From: Syngnathus acus
Taxonomy: Eukaryota; Chordata; Actinopteri; Syngnathiformes; Syngnathidae
Length of the DNA: 64,000 nt
Direction: 5' to 3'
NCBI RefSeq assembly: GCF_901709675.1
Contig: NC_051097.1
Coordinates: 8,720,039-8,784,038 of the forward strand
Under the pieces are notes generated by a model, which worked only from the letters and a program-made list of their open reading frames with translations, searched no databases and was not told where the DNA came from. Position numbers and translations under genes: made by a program. Of this stretch, positions 35,362 through 48,200 are shown in pieces (within the stretch, counting starts at the first letter, position 1; the number at the start of each line of letters is the position of its first letter).

Positions 35362-38300
35362 GCTTATATTCAAATATAATTGTCTGCTTTGGGTTTTATC
35401 AGGAACCGGATGCCGGTTTTCATGATTTGGTAGCTTATCCTGTCCGTTCTTGAATCCTGGATTCCCTTCGGTCGGTCGGCAGAGATTCTTTCAGTCTGTC
35501 TCTGGGTGTGTCCTCTTGGCGCGTCAAAGCGGCAGGCCAAAGTCAATAAAAGACACACTCTACTGGTTTTTCACATATCCATCCAAAACAAATTGAAAAA
35601 AAAATTCAACCAACCTCACTTTTATTTTTGTCTACCTGCATCAAATGATACAAAATACATTCACATCTTGCGATATCCAAGTTCAACAAAACAAATGAGT
35701 GCATTCATTTATAGATTTACTCAAATCTTTTATTTTCCGTGACCAAAGGATTACATGGATGTTCCCCGAGCTGTAAGTGTCAAGGGTCCAAAAGTTGTCG
35801 GTAACATCCTACCGCACTGACTAACCGTAGTACCAAAAGGGCCAAATTATGTACTTTGGATTTTTGCAAACGCTTATTGTGCATCACACCTCAATTACAG
35901 CAATTACAATCGCAAAGTCAAGATGAAATACGAGCATTGACATAAAAATGTGGCCGTATATGTTTGAAAAAAGACGGTCCAACCGAGAGCGCTTTTAACC
36001 CCGGTGGTAACGAGAATGAACAGTTATTCAAAAGTTCTATTTTATTTGCGTGAGTCGGTCCAAAAAATGTGGTTTGTTCAAAAACTCCCTGAAACACTTT
36101 CGCACATATCTGTCACATGTGGCTGCCGGAAAGATATATGTAGTGTGTATTTGAAAAGATGATGCCCTGTATAGTTAGCATAAAAGCTAACCGTTAGCAA
36201 ATCAGCTAACTTAGCTATGTTCTTTTTGGAGCTGCAAATTCTTGATGTTTTTGGAATTTAAAAAAACTGAAATATGTTAGAGTTCATATAGCTTCATCGT
36301 ATCTAACATTTTGTTTTACAACTAAAGGCAAATATTAAAAATGTAATATCAAGTAATGCATAAACTGATCCTTTCCGCCATACAAAAAAAAGACCTTACA
36401 GACTGCGGTAGTCTAACCCCTCATCTTTTTACACTTTGTCTCAGTTCCAAATGCCTTTAGGCCACAGAGAATCATCATATTCATCAGAAGATGACAAAAA
36501 TGACAGTAAGAGACAATTATTGAGCGCATGAAGACACCACAGGCAGACAAGGACAAATATAAATATAGTGACTAGAAACCGCTGCCACGTTTCCTCAAAG
36601 GCATTCATTTTTCTAGCGGCTACTGGAAGTACCACAAAAGTCTGTGTGTTCCATTATCACTCGCAGCGAAACACGTGCTCAGATTCCTTATAAGAGACAA
36701 AAGTATTGGGACATTTTTCGAACAGCGTCTACCTTTCTGCGGGATTTATTTTGGTGAATTCATCCAGAAGAATATTTGTGAGGCTTTCATGGGTTTTGCT
36801 TTATGCACGTGACTCAAGTTGGAACAGAAACGGCCCTTTCCTAAACTCTTCCCACAATGTTGGAAGTTAGGTCGCCAATTTTCTGGGAATTCTTTAAAAG
36901 TGGAAACCTGCCATAAGAATAACTTAACATGTCTAAGCAAGTTTTGGGGAGGGTGAAGGTGACTTCAATATTTCTGAAAATGATCTTGTTGCACAATCAT
37001 ATTTTCTGCTATTTCAGCACCTTCCTATCTTGCCCTGAAACGCTTCACTCTCGTATTTTGGTTATATTACACCTCGTATGCAAATTATCTCGTCTGCGAA
37101 CTCGCCGACTTAAACGAAAACATCTGATGAGACATAACGGGAGGGAGAATTGTTTGTCTTGCGAAAGAAACCACATCAGACAATTGAAAGCATTTAATTA
37201 AATTCAATTTTATGCTTTTAATTGTTTGAGACAGGTGGAACAAAAGCAGGCAGGCAAAAACAAGTCGACAAAAACAGAAAGATCAGACTGAGAGATTCGG
37301 TGGTAGCTCAATTCGAAATTAAAAAGTGAAAAGCAACTCCGTAAATAAACCTCGATGAACAAAACTGATTAGAATCGTAAACACTGCGAAATCCACCGTG
37401 ACACTTTTGACCACCCTAACACATAACATAACCGAAAACTGTCACTCTCGCAATCTCGGTTTTGATATTCCAAGCAAAACTTACCATCCGTGCCAGATGT
37501 TCTTGTTTTTCCAACACTCCTCTTTCCAAATATCAAAGTAATTACCGAAACATTCCGCCGAGGAGAAAATCAGCCTTCTATTATTTCTACGCAACTTTGG
37601 CCGCCAACGTGGCCTTGGTGTCGTGATAACACAATGCTCTCATTGACACGTACAATCAAGACACTCCCAGAAATGATGTTTCAGCACTTTGCTTTTGACA
37701 CATTTGATCGTACAAAGCGTTCCCTCCAACACAAACACTTGGACCGCTGCTCGCGATCGTTTTTTTGGCGCCTCTTCACAGAATCGCAGGTGAAGGAAAC
37801 TTAAACCTCGCGCTCGGCCTGTTGACACAGTCAAGCGGAAGACGGGCGTTCTTCTTAGGATTCCATTCAACTCCGAGAGGCCAAGCGGGAAGACGTGACT
37901 GACAACCGCTCGGGTCGAGATGTTTGTTTCAAGACAAGAATCCCTTTCATTTTTATTTTTTTGCCCTCGTCGTCCCGCCTGCTGTTTAAACACATCGAGT
38001 CAAGGTGTTGATAGGATATGATGGGCCGGCAAGAAAACAGCAACAGGATTTTCTTTCCCTAAAATTGGCCATGTTCGCTTCCCTCGGGTCAATGATAAGT
38101 AGGCCATTAAAACCGCGAGGAACATAAAGATAATCATTCAGTCTACCTTTTGCCATCTTGAACCTCAAAGCTTTTATCTATAGATTGATGAATGTCTAGT
38201 TTCGACATTGGGACAATAATCACCTTTGATTGGTGGGGTAGGGGGTAATTTTTTTTTTTAGGCCCAATCTGGATGCAAGTACTTTGAAAGTCATCTGGGC

Positions 38301-41300
38301 TGAATTCTGCGAGATGTAGCTCAAGATGTCACAAAGCAGGCAATCATCTTTGGAGACAGGCGGGATTGATTGGGTTGATATTCGTTGTAATTGATTCCAG
38401 CCTTTCCAAAGCGGGATTAATAAAACACATACAAGATGAAAGATGGGGGATTTTGAGATGAATTAGGACCGTCGGTTTATTTGCAGGTGGTTCATCGGGA
38501 ATGCAGAGCATGAGGAGAGTCTCGAAAGTCACATCGTTGCATCCCCTTCCCCCCCCCCAAAAAAGTCGTACCATAGAAAGGGAAGCCATGTCAAATTGAG
38601 AGTGACGTGTTTTTAATACGAAATAAACCACATGAAACAAACTCGATTGTATTCTGTTGATTGTTTGCGGCAGGTGGAACAAAGGCTGGCAGGCAAAACA
38701 ATTCCAAATCCAAACCAGAAGGAACACCATGAAGATAAGATGAAATGTTTTTGGAGGATCCACAAAATTGTTTTTGTCGCAGTTAGCAAATCAGAAACAT
38801 TTTATGTCTCCTAATCCTTCAACACATGTAACAGCCACAAGTCCAAAAACAAAACATCTGAATTTTGTCCGATTCCGATTTAAACATTACGGTAATTTTA
38901 AATGCCGAGTTTAACCAACAAAAACTTTTTTGTTGCTCCTCCATAGCCGGATTGTTTCAGAGACTTTTGTCATTACGATTGGAATCTTTACAATTAAAGA
39001 TCTCTGGTCAACTGTTCGTATATAACGTGATCTATTCCGATTTGCGGCTCAACTTTTTTTTCCCATTCCACATAAGTGGTTCAACTCATGTCGCGGTTGT
39101 CGTCTCACCATCTGGTCATCTTCATTTTTAGAGTGGTTTTAAGTGTTTTTTTTCTTGGACAGGGCTATTTCCTGAAATGACTCCATCTTGACAGACATAG
39201 GAACCAATTCGGACCAACCACAGAGACGAAACACGACTTGGTCCGACTACCAGGGTTGACGAGAAACTTTAAAATCTAGATTCTCTTTGACAAAACTGAA
39301 TCAACATGTTATTAATATTAGCAGTGACAATCTGTCTGGCAGACAAAGCCAGGAATTCGCAACATGTTTTTTGAGAGCGACAACAAAACATGGGGTGAAG
39401 GCGGTCGTCATGTTAGTCTTGCTCTGATTAACTACATCGGACTTAAGATCAAACCATTCGTGTACGTGGCATATGTGTCAGACCGCAAAGCCATGAACGT
39501 GTTGGCTTCCCGTAAATGTTTTTATACGTTGAACACCACGTTGGCTTTGATGCCGTGACTAACACTTTGGTCACTAACCACTTCCATCGCAGCTGACTCT
39601 GAAGCATCGGGATTATGGTTCTAAATGTCACTTTGGGTTTTTGAATCAAAAAAGATTCTTTTGGTAGGATGGAAGCCAAGTCAGGACATACCATCGTCTC
39701 TACTTTCAAAATCTGTCGGGGGGGTCTCCCGTCCCAATTTGTGGAGATACGGGATTATACCAAAAATATATTTCCTATTAAATATACGAATCACTTTTGT
39801 TCTAAGACTAATCTAATAATGGGCATTGTAACTCAATTTATCTTTAGGATTTTTTCGATTGTGCGCAATCGATTGAAACAATCGAACCAAAATCAACTTC
39901 TACCAGCATTTTGCTTTTATTTCCGCAGGACACACAGATGTGATTTAAACGCTGCCAAAAAAAAATCCCAAATGCGTGTATTCATCTTGTAATTTCCAAA
40001 TATGCAGCTTGGCGTCCAAAACTATCCAGAGGCAATTCACCGTCTTCCCAAAACTAATGTGATACCTTTGTACAACAACCGGGGGACCTCTTGATTTCAA
40101 ATTCGTGGTACTCGAGGCCCCGACGTGGAGGAAATCAGTCTCACTTCTAAGCAACCGCACGCACTCGCGCTACGGCTTTTCAATCAGAGTTTAATGCACT
40201 GTGAAAGAAGCGGGACACGGTCGATATAACTAACCATCCGTAATGGACTGACTCATAAGATTTGGAGCTGTTGTTACTGGAAGAGACTTCTTCTCCTCCT
40301 CGCTAAAGTCACGTCCTCATGTGGTCACTTGTGAGGATCATAAAAAGAAAAACAAGGAATGTGGAAACGGGAGGACGTGCGGACGTGCCAACGGTGTAAT
40401 CGAGAGATTGGAATCTAAGATCTCGCCCACAGAAACCCAAATGGTATTTGTTCATTTTTTTTAGGTCACTCTGCTTTGGGTTCAGTCAATTGGAAAATCT
40501 ATCGTGAAATTGATGTTCAAATCCTGCAGGGCTCACCTGGGCCTGACGGGATCAAATAAGTCCACCGTCCCGGCCCGTGTAAAACAAAACATTTGGTCAT
40601 TTCCATATTCTGCACACCTTTTGAAGCTATTTGAAGATATTTGCGCTGGATTCCTCAGAAGATCTTTTTGATCTTTGCTTAGGACAGTCACTTTAATGTG
40701 GAAATGCGCAGATGGTCAGTATTGACAATATCCTAAAGGCCAAGGTGGACTTTGAACGCATTCGCTTTTATTCAACCAAAGACTGAATTATCTTTGGCGG
40801 TAGATTTTCAGGTGGATGATAAGTTCAATCACACATTTGATATCTTTGTAGTATTTTTGATCTTTTGTCTTCATAATACAGCTGTTCCATATGTGACATT
40901 TTGTCTGATGTGATCACTCACTAATTAAGCATAAAACCTAAGGTAAGAAAACATCACTTGCATTAAATAAGTCTCCACAAGGGGGCGCTTTAAGCAGACT
41001 TGGATTTAAGAATCCAATTGATGGAAAAAGATAATGAAAGTGACTTTATACACAATATTTGAAAACTCTTTAGGTGTCCCAGTAATGTTCACAATAGATG
41101 TTTTTTGTCATTCACTCACACATGACAACATGATGTATGTGAATGTCCCCCTTGGCTTTAACCAAAGCATATGTTCTACCTCTTAAAAAAAACTCAAAGC
41201 AACTTGAGGGTAATTTTAGGGCCACGCTAGTCATTTGCACCCCTTAAATTCTCATTTTAGCCGTGTCAAGAAGTAGCTCCAATTAGGGTTCAATTGTTTG

Positions 41301-42283
41301 ACATTTTTGGTAACTTCGAGTTGTAAAATGCGTGAGATTATGACAAGGTTATTTTTTTTAATGTATTTATATCGTGATTTTATTTCATTCCCAGCCTCTT
41401 TAACTTAATTTGGTTAAAGTCAACAACAACACGACAGAATGCGCATGCAATTGTTCAACTGGGCTAATTAAGTGTCTGCCGCACCTTCATGAATTTGCAG
41501 TGCAAAGCGCCTCGTTATTGCGCGTTTTCTCATGTTAATTGCGCTCACTTTGTCCGGCATTATGATAATCGGGTTGCCGCATCACCACTGGCTCCGCTCG
41601 TCTTTGCCTGCAGGCATCCATATACAAATTGCACCCCAAAAAAAATAACAATTAAAAGGGGGAAAGTTTCCAGATAACTTTGGAGGTGTCATAAATCTGC
41701 TTGCACGCTCACGCTGTCCCGATTATGTTAATCATTAAAATATTCGGGCTCTGAGAACTTTTGTAAGGTTAAAGTAAGGTGAGAGGGTGTGTTGTGTGTG
41801 CGTAATGGAAGGGGGTGGTGGTGAGGGGGGTGCAGACAGACGACACAGGGGGTAGACCCCTGACAGCAGAGATGTTTGTGCGCACACGCAAGTACTCACC
41901 GATAATATATACACACACATAGAGATGCAAATAAAAACAGTGAGACAGAAGTGCAAACTTTTTTGGGGGGGTTCCTCCACTCACGTCACTTTTCTTATAT
42001 AGGTTCATTGTGACGCGGCGTGTTTTACGCACCAACTTTGGATCGCCTGCGCAGGAAGAAGAAGAGCAAGGAGGGAGCTCTGACAAACACACGATGTGAT
42101 GTGACACCCCGCGGAAGGGAACAAGAAAAAGACCACCAGATGACCACCGCCGCGCTGCCCGAGTGCGGGCTCAACGCGTAAGCATGTTTGGCGTGGCCGC
42201 GTGGAGCCCTGGACGGTCCAACTCACCCATGCCTTCACTGCAATAGTTTAGAATACTTTTTTTGGGGGGGGGAGAGAGTCACG
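35362..42283. other. Intergenic region between hook3 and the TIKI gene
   Basis: About 6.9 kb with no coding exon recognised. It is mostly AT-rich, with a strong CTCF-like motif at 40975 and an AT-rich, homeobox-site-rich block at 41400-41660. The TIKI gene promoter is expected in the last part, 41700-42280, which is richer in G+C and in TG/CA runs. Confidence 0.6.
40975..40990 (+). promoter_or_regulatory. CTCF-like motif upstream of the TIKI gene
   Basis: CCACAAGGGGGCGCTT is a strong CTCF core match 1.3 kb before the trabd2a-like start codon. Confidence 0.5.
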
Positions 42284-45200
42284 ATGATGCGCGGCACCCG
42301 GAGCGCACTGATCCTTTGCTGCCTGGTTGTGTTGGTCCGGGGAGACCCGTGGAGGATCATACCGGACTCCAGCAACTGTGAGCTCAACAAGAAAGTAAGT
42401 CCGATGGACGGGTTGATGGATGGAAGGACAGATAGATAGAAAATATTTGAGGAAAAAAATAATAATCAATAAAAATAAAATAAAAAATAATATATATATG
42501 TATATAATATATTTTATTTTTATTTATATATATATATATATATACGTATATATATATATATATATATATAGTATTTTTTCTTTTTTCCTCTAAATTAAAT
42601 TTTAAAAAATTCGGAGTTATTAGACTTTAGAACAGAATGGACGACAATGTTAAAGCTCACATAATTTGAGTCACTCTAGGAACTTTTGGCTAAAACTGGT
42701 AAGCCATCAATTATACACATTCAGTCTCCAATCAGTCTGGTTTATTATTGCAAGTCAGATCCAGCTCCAAACATGAAGACTGCTAATCCGCAAGTCTGAT
42801 CATGTGACATCATGTGTATTGTTTGTTTGACACTTTGCTCCCAAGTGGCCTGTTAATAAGTCATTATGGCTCTGTTAGCACTCGGGCTAATAAACAGTCT
42901 CTTGGGTAAAGTGTCAGACAGCCTCAGTCTTTGGCATGAAATAAGTCATCTTGTTACACTGCTGACTTGTTGAAATGAAACTTCAATTGTTGATTGCTTT
43001 GTCACAAATTTGTGTTGAGACACAATGGCCTTTAATTTCCTGTGAATATTCTATGAAGATCTTTCAGTAATTTACTCAACACATCCCGTTTTTCTAGAAC
43101 TTGGTCAAGTGTTAGACATGGACTGGATTGTGATACATTTATACAAAAGAACTGAACCCAGGCCTAAACCCCTCTGTGTACACCGCCAAACATGTTAAGA
43201 CTTTTGAAGCATGTTGTTAGTGGTTAGCACATCCGCTTTACACTTCTGAGGTCCGATGTCGGAATCTCAGCTCCCATGTGGAGTTTGCATGTTCTCCCTG
43301 TGCTTGTGTGTGGGTTTTTTTTCCCTATCATTCTCACATTCCAAAAACAAGAATGAGCTGTGTCAGAAAGGTTCCAGGCCTTGTGTGACAAGAGTCCAAA
43401 CGAAAAACTGAGTTTTGTGGCTGTGTCACCATGACAAAATGAGCATCTGACACTTCCTGGTTGACATGAATATAACACATTTCAAAATATAGATGGAATA
43501 TTTGAAAAGACAAAAACACATTTTGATGTTTTAATTCTTCTGCCATCATTGGTAAGCTATTTTTAGAACAAATCCTTGGGGCTAACTGGTACCTGCTGGC
43601 ACCAGTTTGAAAAAAAAATAAAAGACAAAAAAATCAAATTGAATAGGCATTTGTGTCCTCCTTCATTTATCCCATCCAGAAAAATAACATTTGTTTTCTC
43701 CCTGCAGCAAACCGACTTAAACTCCTTCTTGTGGACCATCAAACGGGACCCTCCTTCATATTTCTACGGGACAATCCATGTTCCCTACACTCGTGTTTGG
43801 GACTTCATCCCCGAGAACTCCAAGCAGGCCTTCCAGGAGAGCAACATCGTCTACTTTGAGCTGGACCTGACCGACCCTTACACCATCTCCGCCTTGACCA
43901 GCTGCCAGCTGCTTCCTCAGGGCGAAAACCTGCAGGACGTTCTACCCAGAGACATCTACCGTCGACTCAAGAGGCACCTCGAGTACGTCAAACTCATGAT
44001 GCCTTCGTGGATGACGCCGGATCAACGAGGGAAGGGACTCTACGCCGACTACCTCTTCAACGCCATCGCCGGGAACTGGGAGAGGAAACGACCCGTCTGG
44101 GTCATGCTGATGGTTAACTCCCTCACTGAGGCGGACATTAAAACCAGAGGGGTGCCGGTTCTGGACTTGTACCTAGCCCAGGAGGCGGAGAGGATGAGGA
44201 AGAGGACGGGAGCTGTCGAGAAGGTGGAGGAGCAATGTCATCCCCTCAACGGCCTCAATTTCTCCCAGGTGAGCGCGAAATTGAAGTCGGCCGAACCGTA
44301 CCGACGGGTTGTGGACCTGCTGGATATCATTAGTCATTATTCATAAAGTGTGACGCAACAAAAAGTCTTAATGACATGTCTACTTAACCCATTCACTCCC
44401 AGTGACGACTATAGACGTCAAATGTCCATCGGGCCGGCAGCGAGTTTTAATAGGTGTCACCTGATGTATTGCCGTGCAACATGTGTTTCCACCCTCCTTC
44501 AAACACACCAATTGATTCCAAAGACCAAATAGGTGGATTCAACTTCTACAAGACTACATTTGCTACTTTCGGTGTTAATAATCAGCTGTACAAACTTTCA
44601 GCTGTTTTGTTATGATGGAGGAAGAAAAAAAAAAAAGGATCTTAATGGTTGAGGTCTAAAATCACACCAGAAAAAGAGCCACCTTGTTCCCCCAAACGAG
44701 AAGCACACTTGAGGCTCCTTGTCCGCCTGCCTGTCTGTCTGCGCCCTTTGCTGACCCTTCCAGTTTTACAAACATCTCACTAAGGCACGGGTGCCTACAG
44801 AGTCATGTTGCCTATTATTGAGGAATTTCAGCTAATGCTGCTCGGGAGCTGAGGGGGGATTATACGCAAGCATTTACGCTAACACCCAGAAGCTTTAAGT
44901 GATGTTATTTGAAAGCGCCACCTCACGATATAATTCTACAAAACCCACCCCGGCGGATTTTTGATTTTTCATCCTTGGTTGCAATTTAGCAAAGACATCT
45001 CGGAAAGGGTTTTGGATGCTGCGTTAAGAGCGGCAATGCAAATGCGGCCCTGCTTTTTTGTTCTTTCAAATCCATGTTGACTGTTTTTGGATGAAAGTCC
45101 AGAAAAGCATTGTCAGTGATGTCTTCTGGGAGGGATGTTCAGATTTACAATGAGAACAAGAATAGCACTCGGCGGAGCGTAGCCATCCGCCACGGTTGAA

Positions 45201-48200
45201 TTGTTTGTGAGACCGCATTGTGGCGACTGCACTTTCTGAGAGTGTGCGCTCTGACAAGACTTTGAGAGACAACAGGAAAAAGGCACAAACTCCGAAATTT
45301 CTCATTTGGTTCTTGGGTAATGATGTCATTTGAAATCGGAATAGACTGGTGCTTTTCTACCGTTTGGTTCCATTATGAGCCAAACGCAAAGAGGAAATAA
45401 ATTCAGCTATCCATATTTTCTCCAAATTTGCACTTAAATTTAATTGGTCATTTATTTGAATGGTTTTCAGCCATGAAAAAAAAAAAACAATATTACTTGC
45501 CGATCCTCAAATTAGATTGTCGGGTCAGACGGTTTACAGGGAAGATTGTTCAGGAGACACGTTCCACATACGGCGGGTCTTTTCTTCCTCTTCCTCGACT
45601 TTGTTTTCATCAACAATCTCCACAACAATCTCAGGAACTCGTGAAAGAAAGCAGAAGCAGCCAATGACAGCACTTGTGGTCAACATGTGGCGCCTGCGTG
45701 ATGATCCGTTTTGGAGGAGATGCACTTTCAAGTTCAGGGTAGCTTTGGAAAGATTGTTAGCATTTCAGCTATTTGGATTAGCCGAAGATGATGACGGTTT
45801 ATTTCTTCACATAGATGGGAAGGCATGTTAGCAAATATTTGGCAGGTTGGATTTCCCAGATGGTAAAGAAGAAGAATAACTGCTACCTAACTTTTTTTTG
45901 GTGGAACTCTTAAGATCTCCCTGCCGATTTTCAGTGACGCCATTTTCAGGACATCAAAAACCAGAACAAAAAGTTAAAGAAACACTTTTGTATTCAAAAT
46001 CTGTAATTGATTTATTCTGTATATGATTGTTTGAAAATTAAAAAAATATATATGCATGACCCACCAAACTGAAACCACTTTTGTAATAATAATACATCTT
46101 AGCACAGGACGGCCATTTTTTGTCGTAATTCAAATAACGGCGTCCATCTTTAACTACCGCATTCTCACGAGTTCATATTGAGCTATATAAATAAAAAATA
46201 TTTTCGCAGATTATCAGACTAACAAAACACACATACGCGCTCCTCAAAAACAATTCTGAGCCTCTTCACATAAATCTAATCAACAAGCTCCAAAAGCCTA
46301 ATTACATGACTATAAAAATCTCTACCAATAATTGTGTTACGCTAACCCTCAATGCATGGTGATTTGAAACCCCCGTGTAATCACAGCCTTCGTTGCATTT
46401 AAACCCACCAAATCTCCCGAGGAGTAAACAATGAATTCCCGTGCCCCTTAAATAACCTTCCCCGGCTGACAATACTCAAACACAACTTGGCACAACCTTC
46501 CACTGGCTAATCAGCGGCGGTTTGATGTACGCCCAGATCCGTCTGACTTCAAGCGTTCGGCTCAATATTTCAATAAACAATCCCGCCACCCCTCCCGGCT
46601 CACCTCAGCTCTGCCGTGTATAGTTTAAAAATACCGATGTCTTCTTTCAAAGCCTTTAAGCTCAAATCAACTGTAAGGCTTGTAGATAGAGCGTGACAAG
46701 TGAAATTGACTCCGAAAGGAACAATTACGCTTTCTGTTTTTGCGTGACGGCACAAAATATGTTCATGATTTTTTAATAGTCTCTAATGTTTTCACGAGAA
46801 AATTACATGGAGCGTTAAACCAAACTCGCTAGAAGTGAAAAGCACCCGATGGAATTCGTAAGTGATCATTTTTTTGTTTTGAAAGGTTATCGTTAAGAGT
46901 GTTCATTTTGCTTCCTTATATTTTCTTTCGGGTATCATTCATACAGACACGAGTCTACGTTTTACGTAAGCATATCGTTCCCTTGCCAATTGACATCGGA
47001 GAAGCGTTGCAAAGTTGCCACTTGGCAACAAGTTGGTCTTTCCCCGACTTCAGTTCAGCGCCAGTTTATGAAGTCTTGTCGAAAGTGTCGGTGGTCGTGT
47101 TACCAAATCCATTGATGAAGATAAATGTAGCCGAGTTCGAGACATGACACGAGGAATTTTGTTCCTGTTCCTGTACAGTTGATCCAACCAGAGCGATCTC
47201 CACTTGTCTCAGAACCAGAATGATTCACGTTTCCAGACAACTGACCGAATTATTGCCATTTTATTTTTTTACATTGCATCATATTAATGTCCATTTTTGA
47301 ATCGGTCGGCAGAAATCAACGAGTCCCGTTCAGCGCTCGCTCTTTACACGCCAACAAATGATCCTGTCTTTTCTTAGATCTCTAATCTGTGTAAGCATGA
47401 CTGCTCTTATTCATGCACTGTGCCCCCTTGTCTTTTGAAGAGCGGGCTCGACCAAACCCATTACACTAAGTGAGCTTGTTGACGACAACAATGGGCGCAT
47501 GAAGGCTTCCATTCTGTGTCGGTGTTGTTGGAAAGCAACGGAACATTCCGCTTCTCACTGGAGCAAACCCGCTAATGAAAGTGTTGTTTCTTTCCTGCCA
47601 TCACCGAGAGTAATGGTGCATAGCGCCGGGATGAATGCAGGTCTATGAGGACTGTTTGAAGTCTATTTGGTCCATTCATGACGACCAGGGATTGGCACAT
47701 AGAAAACTGAGATGTGGTCTCGGATTTGAAGAAGAGTCATTAAGGAGCCAAGGCGTGACTCCATCTGTGTCTTTAAAAGGCGACATGATGTTACTTGCTC
47801 GCCTGTGACTTGAGGTCACGCTTCAGATCTTTGGATGTTTCACAAAGTATGGTCTGATGAAATCCAAACAAAACTCGGATTCATAAACCCGAGAGGAATA
47901 CAAGGTTGGCTGGCTGAAAATAATGCATCATTCACGAATGTAGCGCTGGTGTGACGGAGCAATTGAGATACCTTCTCTTATTACTTATTTGCCAAGTACA
48001 GTGCTAGCTGCGCTAATGTCAACTAGCTTGTCCTATTGTAAAATAGCAACCAATAGGACATCTAATTATCTGTGGCATTCCAATTAGGACAAATATATTT
48101 TTGGTTAGTTTGAGGGTTAGTTTTAAAACAACAGTAAAGTATTGCAAGGGCAACTTGGTGACCTAGCGGTTAGCATGTTAGCCTCTGATTTCTGCACTTT

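Larger units (their letters stand above)
42395..43707 (+). other. trabd2a-like intron 1
   Basis: 1.3-kb GT-AG intron. It contains an AT microsatellite at 42489-42571 and a decayed tRNA-derived SINE-like fragment at 43212-43345. Nothing else recognised. Confidence 0.85.

Noticed and set aside
42188-42283. Upstream in-frame ATG as the TIKI start
   Set aside because: It would put about 32 residues, including WGGERVT, ahead of the signal peptide. The paired ATG at 42284-42289 gives a clean signal sequence.
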